A DNA stretch of 64,000 nt. Source: Pseudomonas sp. NKUCC02_KPG (lineage in GTDB: Bacteria > Pseudomonadota > Gammaproteobacteria > Pseudomonadales > Pseudomonadaceae). The translations under genes and the position numbers were made by a program. Below are positions 43,130-50,794 of the stretch, in pieces. Numbering within the stretch: the stretch's first letter is position 1; every line of letters begins with the position of its first letter. The stretch covers positions 124,001 to 188,000 of the forward strand of contig NZ_JAHKRC010000011.1 of the NCBI RefSeq assembly GCF_019345465.1, given 5' to 3'. Below the pieces are notes generated by a model. The model did not search any database, was not told the origin of the DNA, and was given only the letters and a program-made list of their open reading frames with translations.

Positions 43130-45631
43130 ATGACGCAAGTCACGGTGAAACAACTGGCCGATGAGGTCAAAACACCGGTTGAGCGCCTGTTGCAGCAGAT
43201 GCGTGAGGCAGGTCTGCCGCACAACGCCGCCGAGCAGAATGTGACCGACAGTGAGAAGCAAGCTCTGCTGACTCACCTGAAAAGCAGCCACAAGGCTAAA
43301 GTGGAAGAACCGCGCAAGATCACTTTGCAGCGTAAAACCACCAGTACCCTGCGTGTTGCTGGCAGCAAAAGCATTAGCGTTGAAGTACGCAAGAAGAAAG
43401 TCTTCGTACAGCAAAGCCCGGAAGAAATCGAAGCCGAGCGCAAACGTGAGATGGATGAACGTCGTGCAGTAGAAAGTGCCGCACGTCAGAAGGCTGAAGA
43501 AGAGTCCAAGCGTCGCGCCGAAGAAGAAGCGCGCCGTCAGCCTGCATCTACTCCTGCGCCAGCTCCAGCCGTAGCGGCACCTGCACCTGTGCAAACCGCA
43601 CCGGCAGCAGCGCCTGCTCCGGCTGCTGATGCACGCAAGCGTGACGAACAGCGTCGCCCGGACAAACCACGTGCAGACGATAACAATCGTCGCGGTAGTG
43701 GTGACGGCGATCGTAAAAACGCTCCGCATCGTGCCTCGGTCAAAGAAAAAGCACCGACTCCACGTGTTGCTCCACGCACTTCCGACGAAGAAAGCGACAG
43801 CTTCCGTCGCGGTGGTCGTGGCAAGGGCAAGCTGAAGAAGCGTAACGCTCACGGTTTCCAGAGCCCAACAGGCCCTGTAGTTCGTGACGTGCAGATTGGC
43901 GAGACCATCACTGTCGGCGATTTGGCTGCACAGATGTCGGTCAAGGCTGCCGAAGTCATCAAGTTCATGTTCAAGCTGGGTACTCCAGCGACCATCAACC
44001 AGGTACTTGATCAGGAAACTGCTCAACTGGTAGCTGAAGAACTGGGCCACAAAGTGACTCTGGTAAGCGACAACGCCCTGGAAGATTCCCTGGCCGAGTC
44101 CCTGAAATTCGAAGGCGAGTCGTTCTCCCGTGCTCCGGTTGTGACCGTAATGGGCCACGTTGACCACGGTAAAACTTCCCTGCTCGACTATATCCGTCGT
44201 GCCAAGGTAGCTGCTGGCGAAGCCGGTGGTATTACTCAGCACATCGGTGCGTACCACGTTGAAACCGAACGCGGCATGGTCACTTTCCTCGATACCCCGG
44301 GTCACGCTGCGTTTACCGCAATGCGTGCACGTGGTGCCAAGGCGACTGACATCGTGATTCTGGTTGTTGCTGCAGACGACGGCGTAATGCCGCAAACCAT
44401 CGAAGCTGTTCAGCATGCGAAAGCCGCTGGCGTGCCTCTGGTTGTTGCAGTGAACAAGATCGACAAGCCAGGTGCTGATCTCGATCGCATCCGCAGCGAA
44501 TTGTCCGTTCACGGCGTGACCTCGGAAGAGTGGGGTGGTGACACTCCGTTTGTTTCGGTCTCGGCGAAAATGGGTACCGGCGTTGACGAATTGCTCGAAG
44601 CCGTATTGCTGCAAGCTGAAGTTCTGGAACTCAAGGCCACTCCATCGGCTCCTGGCCGTGGTGTAGTTGTTGAGTCCCGCCTGGACAAAGGCCGTGGCCC
44701 TGTTGCAACTGTTCTGGTTCAAGACGGTACCCTGCGCCAAGGCGACATGGTTCTGGTCGGCTCCAACTACGGTCGCATCCGTGCCATGCTCGATGAGAAC
44801 GGCAAGCCTATCAAGGAAGCCGGTCCATCCATCCCTGTCGAGATCCTCGGCCTGGACGGAACGCCAGATGCTGGCGACGAGATGAGCGTAATGACTGACG
44901 AGAAGAAGGCGCGTGAAGTTGCCCTGTTCCGTCAAGGCAAGTTCCGCGAAGTGAAACTGGCGCGTGCTCACGCAGGCAAGCTGGAAAACATCTTCGAGAA
45001 CATGGGCCAGGAAGAGAAGAAGACGCTTAACATCGTCCTCAAATCTGACGTCCGTGGTTCGTTGGAAGCTCTGCAGGGCGCGTTGAGCGGCCTGGGTAAC
45101 GACGAAGTGCAAGTGCGCGTAGTTGGCGGCGGTGTTGGTGGTATCACCGAGAGCGACGCTAACCTGGCACTGGCCTCCAACGCTGTTCTGTTTGGCTTCA
45201 ACGTGCGTGCCGATGCCGGCGCTCGCAAGATTGTCGAGCAGGAAGGTCTGGACATGCGTTACTACAACGTCATCTACGACATCATCGAAGACGTCAAGAA
45301 AGCCCTTACCGGCATGCTTGGCAGCGACGTTCGGGAGAACATCCTGGGTATCGCTGAAGTCCGTGACGTGTTCCGTTCGCCTAAGTTTGGCGCGGTTGCA
45401 GGTTGCATGGTGCTTGAAGGTGTTGTTCACCGTAACCGTCCAATCCGCGTACTGCGTGAAGACATCGTTATCTACGAAGGCGAGCTGGAATCCCTGCGCC
45501 GCTTTAAAGATGACATGTCCGAAGTGCGTGCCGGCATGGAATGCGGTATCGGCGTCAAGAGCTACAACGACGTTAAAGTCGGTGACAAGATCGAAGTGTT
45601 CGAGAAGGTCCAGGTTGCTCGCAGCCTCTAA
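43130..45631 (+). CDS. infB: Translation initiation factor IF-2
   Basis: IF-2 (833 residues) is the GTPase that places initiator tRNA on the ribosome. The N-terminal part has an IF2_N domain (1-52) and a long Lys/Glu/Ala/Pro-rich linker (about 100-220). The G domain begins with GHVDHGKTS at 342-350, then DTPGHAAF and NKIDKPGAD. Beta-barrel and C-terminal tRNA-binding domains follow, with GMECGIGVKSYNDVKVGD near the end. Internal starts could give shorter forms as in E. coli, but this was not tested. The initiator tRNA gene lies 2 kb upstream. Confidence 0.98.
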   Translation: MTQVTVKQLADEVKTPVERLLQQMREAGLPHNAAEQNVTDSEKQALLTHLKSSHKAKVEEPRKITLQRKTTSTLRVAGSKSISVEVRKKKVFVQQSPEEIEAERKREMDERRAVESAARQKAEEESKRRAEEEARRQPASTPAPAPAVAAPAPVQTAPAAAPAPAADARKRDEQRRPDKPRADDNNRRGSGDGDRKNAPHRASVKEKAPTPRVAPRTSDEESDSFRRGGRGKGKLKKRNAHGFQSPTGPVVRDVQIGETITVGDLAAQMSVKAAEVIKFMFKLGTPATINQVLDQETAQLVAEELGHKVTLVSDNALEDSLAESLKFEGESFSRAPVVTVMGHVDHGKTSLLDYIRRAKVAAGEAGGITQHIGAYHVETERGMVTFLDTPGHAAFTAMRARGAKATDIVILVVAADDGVMPQTIEAVQHAKAAGVPLVVAVNKIDKPGADLDRIRSELSVHGVTSEEWGGDTPFVSVSAKMGTGVDELLEAVLLQAEVLELKATPSAPGRGVVVESRLDKGRGPVATVLVQDGTLRQGDMVLVGSNYGRIRAMLDENGKPIKEAGPSIPVEILGLDGTPDAGDEMSVMTDEKKAREVALFRQGKFREVKLARAHAGKLENIFENMGQEEKKTLNIVLKSDVRGSLEALQGALSGLGNDEVQVRVVGGGVGGITESDANLALASNAVLFGFNVRADAGARKIVEQEGLDMRYYNVIYDIIEDVKKALTGMLGSDVRENILGIAEVRDVFRSPKFGAVAGCMVLEGVVHRNRPIRVLREDIVIYEGELESLRRFKDDMSEVRAGMECGIGVKSYNDVKVGDKIEVFEKVQVARSL

Positions 45632-45702
45632 CTCGCGAGCCTCAAGAGCGAGGACGAGCCCGCGCATGCAAATGCGCAGTGCTCGGCCTGGACTCTAAAC
45701 GC

Positions 45703-45736
45703 AACGCCCGGTCCGGCTTCTGTCGTGCCGGGCGTT
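45703..45736 (+). other. Hairpin in the infB-rbfA gap
   Basis: AACGCCCGG (45703-45711) and CCGGGCGTT (45728-45736) form a 9-bp stem with a 16-base loop in the 158-bp gap between infB and rbfA. A weak T-stretch (TTTGCC) follows. It is a candidate partial terminator or mRNA processing site inside the operon. Confidence 0.55.
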
Positions 45737-45789
45737 TGCCGCTTTCAGACCGCATGGGTTTCCCATGGGTGAGTAACAGGTAACAATAC

Positions 45790-46191
45790 ATGGCAAAAGA
45801 ATATAGCCGTACCCAACGTATTGGCGATCAGATGCAGCGCGAGCTGGCACAGCTGATCCGTCGTGAAGTCAAAGACCCGCGCGTGGGTCTGGTCACCATT
45901 ACTGCTGTTGAAGTCAGCCGTGACGTCGGTCACGCGAAGATCTTCATCACCGTGATGGGCGAGGACAGCGCTGAAGAGATCGCTCAAAGCATCAAGGTGC
46001 TGAACTCGGCAGCGGGTTTCCTGCGCATGCAACTGGCGCGTGAAATGAAACTGCGCAGCGTTCCTCAGCTGCACTTCCACTACGATGAAAGTGTCGTGCG
46101 TGGCGCTCACCTGTCCGCTTTGATCGAGCGTGCAGTGGCTGAAGACAATCAGCACCCTGAAGCCACTGCTCCCGAAGACACCAAGGAGTAA
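45790..46191 (+). CDS. rbfA: Ribosome-binding factor A
   Basis: RbfA (133 residues) is a KH-fold protein that binds the 30S subunit during late 16S processing and cold growth. Conserved segments are RTQRIGDQMQRELAQLIRREVKDPRVGLVTITAVEVSRD and LRMQLAREMKLRSVPQLHFHYDES. It is followed 3 bp later by truB, its usual partner. Confidence 0.98.
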   Translation: MAKEYSRTQRIGDQMQRELAQLIRREVKDPRVGLVTITAVEVSRDVGHAKIFITVMGEDSAEEIAQSIKVLNSAAGFLRMQLAREMKLRSVPQLHFHYDESVVRGAHLSALIERAVAEDNQHPEATAPEDTKE

Positions 46192-46194
46192 CCG

Positions 46195-47112
46195 GTGGCT
46201 CAGGTCAAGCGTATCCGTCGTAACGTCAGCGGCATCATCCTGCTCGACAAGCCGCTTGGATTCACTTCCAACGCGGCCCTGCAGAAAGTTCGCTGGCTGC
46301 TCAATGCCGAGAAGGCAGGGCACACCGGTAGCCTAGATCCATTGGCCAGCGGTGTCTTGCCGTTGTGCTTTGGCGAAGCCACCAAGTTTTCGCAATACCT
46401 GCTCGATTCCGACAAGGGTTATGAAACCCTGATGCAATTGGGCAAGACCACCACGACTGCAGATGCTGAAGGCGATGTTTTGCTGACACGTCCAGTGACC
46501 GTTGGTCGCGCCGATATCGAAGCTGTTTTGCCTAGTTTTCGTGGGAAAATCAGTCAGATACCGCCGATGTACTCTGCACTCAAGCGCGACGGACAGCCGC
46601 TTTACAAGTTGGCCCGTGCAGGCGAAGTGGTGGAGCGTGAACCACGTTCTGTTACTATTACCCGCCTCGAATTGCTGGCCAGCGAAGGTGACACTGCGCG
46701 CTTGGCCGTCGACTGCACCAAAGGCACCTATATCCGTACCCTCGTGGAAGATATCGGTGAGCAATTGGGTTGCGGTGCATACGTTGCAGAGCTGCGTCGT
46801 ACACACGCAGGACCTTTCAGCCTGGCCCAAACGGTGACGCTGGAAGAGTTGGAAGCTGTGCATGCCGAAGGCGGCAACGAAGCGGTTGATCGCTTCCTTA
46901 TGCCATCGGACAGTGGCTTGCTGGACTGGCCATTACTGCACTTCTCGGAACACAGTGCGTTCTATTGGCTCAATGGCCAACCGGTTCGTGCTCCTGATGC
47001 CCCGAAGTTCGGTATGGTACGAGTACAAGATCACAACGGTCGCTTTATCGGTATCGGTGAAGTGAGCGAAGACGGGCGCATCGCGCCGCGTCGACTGATT
47101 CGGTCGGAATGA
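46195..47112 (+). CDS. truB: tRNA pseudouridine-55 synthase TruB
   Basis: TruB (305 residues) makes pseudouridine 55 in the T loop of all tRNAs. The GTG start at 46195 lies 3 bp after rbfA with GGAG in the rbfA end. The catalytic aspartate lies in GHTGSLDPLASGVLPLCFGEATK; KGTYIRTLVEDIGEQLGCGA and a C-terminal PUA-like domain (RLIRSE end) are present. A 160-bp leader separates it from rpsO. Confidence 0.97.
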   Translation: MAQVKRIRRNVSGIILLDKPLGFTSNAALQKVRWLLNAEKAGHTGSLDPLASGVLPLCFGEATKFSQYLLDSDKGYETLMQLGKTTTTADAEGDVLLTRPVTVGRADIEAVLPSFRGKISQIPPMYSALKRDGQPLYKLARAGEVVEREPRSVTITRLELLASEGDTARLAVDCTKGTYIRTLVEDIGEQLGCGAYVAELRRTHAGPFSLAQTVTLEELEAVHAEGGNEAVDRFLMPSDSGLLDWPLLHFSEHSAFYWLNGQPVRAPDAPKFGMVRVQDHNGRFIGIGEVSEDGRIAPRRLIRSE

Positions 47113-47274
47113 CCGAAACCAGGCTGCATCGGGATGTAATACTCTTGGGGCAGACTGGAATGAGGGTGGCTGTTATTAGGCACGGTCACATCTCACTTTT
47201 AAATACGAGGATTTGTCCTCGGCCTATTGGATCTGTCTTGTTCGCAAGCAGGCCCTAATTGAAAGGAAAGCCAA

Positions 47275-47544
47275 ATGGCACTTACAGTTGAACACAAAGC
47301 AGAAATCGTAGCTGACTACCAGCAAGCTCCAGGTGATACAGGTTCTCCAGAAGTGCAGGTTGCACTGCTGACCTTTAACATCAACACGCTGCAAGGTCAC
47401 TTCAAGGCAAACATCAAGGATCACCACTCCCGTCGTGGTCTGATCCGCATGGTAAACCAGCGTCGTAAGCTGCTGGACTACCTCAAAGGCAAAAACGTTG
47501 AGCGTTACAAAACGCTGATCGCTCGCCTGGGTCTGCGTCGCTAA
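47275..47544 (+). CDS. rpsO: 30S ribosomal protein S15
   Basis: S15 (89 residues) is a primary 16S rRNA-binding protein of the small subunit platform. The sequence has the characteristic DTGSPEVQVALLTFNINTLQGHFKANIKDHHSRRGL and QRRKLLDYLKGKNVERYKTLIARLGLRR. GAAAGGAAAG precedes ATG 47275. In E. coli S15 represses its own translation through its leader; the 160-bp gap upstream could hold a similar element but I did not identify one. Confidence 0.99.
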   Translation: MALTVEHKAEIVADYQQAPGDTGSPEVQVALLTFNINTLQGHFKANIKDHHSRRGLIRMVNQRRKLLDYLKGKNVERYKTLIARLGLRR

Positions 47545-47558
47545 TAGCGATGTTGCTA

Positions 47559-47621
47559 GAGGCTGGTTGTCTGTCGTGCGTTTGCGGATTTTCCGCAGGC
47601 GTACGGCAGGCTTCCAGCCTC
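47559..47621 (+). other. Long stem-loop between rpsO and pnp
   Basis: GAGGCTGG (47559-47566) pairs with CCAGCCTC (47614-47621) and encloses a second dyad around TTGCGG-ATTTT-CCGCAG. The result is a long extended hairpin 14 bp after the rpsO stop, followed by AAGTTTTAT. In E. coli the rpsO-pnp region contains a terminator and an RNase III-cut stem through which PNPase represses itself. A similar dual role is inferred here. Confidence 0.65.
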
Positions 47622-47768
47622 AAGTTTTATCTGGACTAGCCGGATTCTTACGAAAGCTTGCCGCGCGGGCTGTTTTCGTAAGCATCTTGAGTCGGGTCAA
47701 TACCCGATGTTGCGCATGACTTTCGCAAGAAACCCGTTCCCCAAGAGCCACAAAGAAGGTAGGACACC

Positions 47769-49874
47769 GTGAACCCGGTTATCAAAAAATTTCAGTTCGG
47801 TCAGTCGACCGTTACTCTAGAGACTGGCCGTATCGCCCGTCAGGCCTCCGGCGCAGTATTGGTCACCGTTGACGACGACGTCAGCGTGTTGGTGACTGTT
47901 GTCGGCTCCAAGCAAGCTGATCCAGGCAAGGGCTTCTTCCCTCTGTCTGTTCACTACCAAGAAAAAACCTACGCCGCGGGTAAAATCCCAGGCGGTTTCT
48001 TCAAACGTGAAGGTCGCCCTTCCGAGAAAGAAACCCTGACGTCGCGTCTGATCGACCGTCCGATCCGTCCGCTGTTCCCAGAAGGTTTCATGAACGAAGT
48101 GCAGGTTGTCTGCACCGTTCTGTCCACCAGCAAGAAAACCGATCCGGACGTCGCTGCGATGATCGGTACTTCGGCAGCCCTGGCTATCTCCGGTATTCCT
48201 TTTGATGGTCCGATCGGCGCTGCCCGCGTTGCTTACCACGAAAGCACCGGCTACCTGCTGAACCCGACTTACGAGCAACTGGCTGCTTCGAGCCTGGACA
48301 TGGTCGTTGCCGGTACTTCGGAAGCCGTATTGATGGTTGAATCGGAAGCCAAAGAGCTGACCGAAGACCAGATGCTGGGCGCAGTACTGTTTGCCCACGA
48401 CGAATTCCAGGTAGTGATCCAGGCTGTCAAAGAGCTGGCTGCCGAAGCTGCAAAACCAACGTGGGACTGGGCTGCTGCCCCGGAAGCTACCGCACTGCTG
48501 GGCGCTATCCGTGCCGAGTTCGGCGAAGCGATCTCCCAGGCTTACACCATCACCGTCAAGGCAGACCGTTACGCACGTCTGGGCGAGTTGAAGGATCAGG
48601 TTGTAGCCAAGCTGTCCGGTGAAGAAGGCCAGCCTTCTGCCAGCGAAGTCAAAGCTGCTTTCGGCGAAATCGAATACCGCACCGTTCGCGAAAACATCGT
48701 AAACGGCAAGCCGCGTATCGATGGCCGTGACACCAAGACTGTTCGTCCTCTGAACATCGAAGTAGGTGTTCTGCCGAAGACCCACGGTTCTGCTCTGTTC
48801 ACCCGTGGCGAAACTCAGGCTCTGGTTGTTGCAACGCTGGGTACTGCCCGTGACGCACAACTGCTGGACACCCTGGAAGGCGAGAAAAAAGACCCGTTCA
48901 TGCTGCACTACAACTTCCCTCCGTTCTCGGTAGGTGAGTGTGGTCGTATGGGTGGCGCCGGTCGTCGCGAAATCGGTCACGGCCGTCTGGCCCGCCGTTC
49001 GGTTCAGGCCATGCTGCCTGCTGCCGACGTGTTCCCGTACACCATCCGTGTTGTATCGGAAATCACCGAATCCAACGGTTCCAGCTCGATGGCATCGGTG
49101 TGTGGTGCTTCCCTGGCACTGATGGACGCTGGTGTTCCGATGAAGGCACCGGTTGCCGGTATCGCCATGGGTCTGGTTAAAGAAGGCGAGAAATTCGCTG
49201 TCCTGACCGACATCCTGGGTGACGAAGATCACTTGGGCGACATGGACTTCAAAGTAGCCGGTACCGCCAAAGGTGTTACCGCGCTGCAGATGGACATCAA
49301 GATCAAGGGCATCACCGAAGAAATCATGGAGATCGCACTGGGCCAAGCCCTGGACGCTCGCCTGAACATCTTGGGTCAGATGAACCAGATCATTGCCGTA
49401 TCGCGCAACGAACTGTCGGCCAACGCTCCGACCATGATTGCGATGAAGATCGACACCGACAAAATCCGTGATGTCATCGGTAAAGGCGGCGCGACCATCC
49501 GTGCAATCTGTGAAGAAACCAAAGCTTCGATCGATATCGAAGACGACGGTTCGATCAAGATCTTCGGCGAAACCAAAGAAGCTGCAGAAGCAGCGCGTCA
49601 GCGCGTTCTGGGCATCACCGCTGAAGCCGAGATCGGCAAGATCTACGTGGGCAAGGTTGAGCGTATCGTCGACTTCGGCGCATTCGTAAACATCCTGCCT
49701 GGCAAGGACGGTCTGGTTCACATCTCCATGTTGAGCGACGCTCGCGTTGAGAAAGTGACTGACATTCTTAAAGAAGGTCAGGAAGTTGAAGTGCTGGTAC
49801 TGGACGTGGATAACCGCGGCCGTATCAAGCTGTCCATCAAGGACGTAGCTGCTGCCAAGGCATCGGAAGCGTAA
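47769..49874 (+). CDS. pnp: Polyribonucleotide nucleotidyltransferase (PNPase)
   Basis: PNPase (701 residues) degrades RNA 3' to 5' by phosphorolysis and is a core of the RNA degradosome. The start is GTG 47769 (MNPVIKKFQFGQSTVTLETG) with AAGGTAGG upstream. Two RNase PH-like domains (about 5-140 and 310-540, the second with FPPFSVGECGRMGGAGRREIGHG) flank a helical domain. A KH domain (DVIGKGGATIRAI, near 560) and an S1 domain (GKVERIVDFGAFVNILPGKDGLVHIS, near 620-690) follow. It ends with a strong terminator 22 bp downstream. Confidence 0.98.
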   Translation: MNPVIKKFQFGQSTVTLETGRIARQASGAVLVTVDDDVSVLVTVVGSKQADPGKGFFPLSVHYQEKTYAAGKIPGGFFKREGRPSEKETLTSRLIDRPIRPLFPEGFMNEVQVVCTVLSTSKKTDPDVAAMIGTSAALAISGIPFDGPIGAARVAYHESTGYLLNPTYEQLAASSLDMVVAGTSEAVLMVESEAKELTEDQMLGAVLFAHDEFQVVIQAVKELAAEAAKPTWDWAAAPEATALLGAIRAEFGEAISQAYTITVKADRYARLGELKDQVVAKLSGEEGQPSASEVKAAFGEIEYRTVRENIVNGKPRIDGRDTKTVRPLNIEVGVLPKTHGSALFTRGETQALVVATLGTARDAQLLDTLEGEKKDPFMLHYNFPPFSVGECGRMGGAGRREIGHGRLARRSVQAMLPAADVFPYTIRVVSEITESNGSSSMASVCGASLALMDAGVPMKAPVAGIAMGLVKEGEKFAVLTDILGDEDHLGDMDFKVAGTAKGVTALQMDIKIKGITEEIMEIALGQALDARLNILGQMNQIIAVSRNELSANAPTMIAMKIDTDKIRDVIGKGGATIRAICEETKASIDIEDDGSIKIFGETKEAAEAARQRVLGITAEAEIGKIYVGKVERIVDFGAFVNILPGKDGLVHISMLSDARVEKVTDILKEGQEVEVLVLDVDNRGRIKLSIKDVAAAKASEA

Positions 49875-49896
49875 TAGCCCCCGATACCCGCGTTAC

Positions 49897-49926
49897 AAAA
49901 AAGGATCCTTCGGGATCCTTTTTTTA
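49897..49926 (+). terminator. Intrinsic terminator after pnp
   Basis: AAAAAAGGATCC-TTCG-GGATCCTTTTTTT forms a hairpin with a stable TTCG tetraloop and long T-run. It closes the rimP-to-pnp cluster. Confidence 0.95.
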
Positions 49927-50084
49927 TGGGCGACGAAAAGTCAGCGCCAATGGGCGATAGGCCATGAGTGGAAACCCGCAACTTGCATGCAAATTTGCAG
50001 GACGTCATGCATTCTGCACGATCGCCATTGTGGAGATAAATCGTAAGTCATTGATTTATAAGGATTAATTTATCTTAAAAAGTT

Positions 50085-50098
50085 GGCACAGGCCCTGC
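50085..50098 (+). promoter_or_regulatory. Sigma-54 type promoter of the BON-domain gene
   Basis: TTGGCACAGGCCCTGCAAT contains GG (50085-50086) and GC (50097-50098) separated by exactly 10 bases, matching the -24/-12 consensus TGGCAC-N5-TTGC. The segment before it (about 50035-50080) is A+T-rich, as expected of an IHF-type bend. The predicted start is near 50110, about 50 bp before the BON gene. No activator site was recognised. Confidence 0.75.
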
Positions 50099-50163
50099 AA
50101 TAGTAGAGATAACCCTGCTGCCATAAGACGGCGCAGATTTTAAAGAAGACAGGAGTTACTCGT

Positions 50164-50517
50164 ATGAAGAAGTTCGCTATCGCTGCTGCAACTGCCACCG
50201 CTCTGACCCTGACCATGGCCAACGCTGCATTTGCTGCTCAAGCGACTACACAGGCACCGATGGTCGTCGCTGCTGGCGAAGTAACTAAAGCCAAGGAAGC
50301 CACTTCTGACACCTGGATCACCACCAAAGTGAAAGCTGACCTGGTGACTGAAAAAGGCATTCCGGGCACCGATATCAAAGTTGAGACAAACAAAGGTGTT
50401 GTTTCCCTTTCTTCGATGGTCCCAGTGACCGAAGCTCAAAAAGACATCGCTGTTGCCATCACCAAAAAGATCAAAGGCGTTAAAGCTGTCTCGGCTGATG
50501 GCCTGAAAGCCGAATAA
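50164..50517 (+). CDS. Secreted BON-domain protein (OsmY-like)
   Basis: This 117-residue protein has a Sec signal peptide (cleavage after about A24, in AAFAAQ). A single BON domain follows (about 48-117, TWITTKVKADLVTEKGIPGTDIKVETNKGVVSLSSMV...AVAITKKIKGVKAVSADGLKAE). BON domains bind phospholipid or peptidoglycan-associated surfaces, and single-domain relatives of OsmY act under osmotic or envelope stress. A good ribosome site (ACAGGAG) precedes ATG 50164. The gene has its own sigma-54 type promoter. The precise role is unknown. Confidence 0.85.
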   Translation: MKKFAIAAATATALTLTMANAAFAAQATTQAPMVVAAGEVTKAKEATSDTWITTKVKADLVTEKGIPGTDIKVETNKGVVSLSSMVPVTEAQKDIAVAITKKIKGVKAVSADGLKAE

Positions 50518-50677
50518 ACACCCCTCATTTCGTAGAACCGGGGGAAACAAAGCCGCAGCGGGTAATTTGAGCAGTACGCCCGCAGGCTTTGAAACAAGGT
50601 TCATGCGACGGCCATATGGATGTGGCCATTACAGCCCTCGGCGCTTGCGTCGGGGGCTGTTCTATTTCTGCTGAATA

Positions 50678-50778
50678 TGTAGTCGCTGACGAGGCACGAG
50701 GCTGCGATGGGGTGCGTAGCAGCCCCGACCTTGTGGTGGTGCCCTTAATCGCAGCCTCGTGCCTCGTCAGCGACTACA
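50678..50778. repeat. REPIN-like inverted repeat, second family
   Basis: Two perfect 31-bp inverted arms lie at 50678-50708 and 50748-50778, beginning TGTAGTCGCTGACGAGGC and ending AGGCTGCGAT. They enclose 39 bases. The tip and base sequences match the element at 56229-56324, while the middle of the arms differs. It ends 16 bp from the stop codon of the DUF748 gene. Confidence 0.88.
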
Positions 50779-50794
50779 GGTTTTGCCGGCACGC

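Noticed and set aside
43103..45667. 854-codon frame opposite infB
   Set aside because: It is antisense to infB with composition mirroring it; no domain is recognisable.
47817..49721. 634-codon frame opposite pnp
   Set aside because: It is antisense to pnp with no own features.
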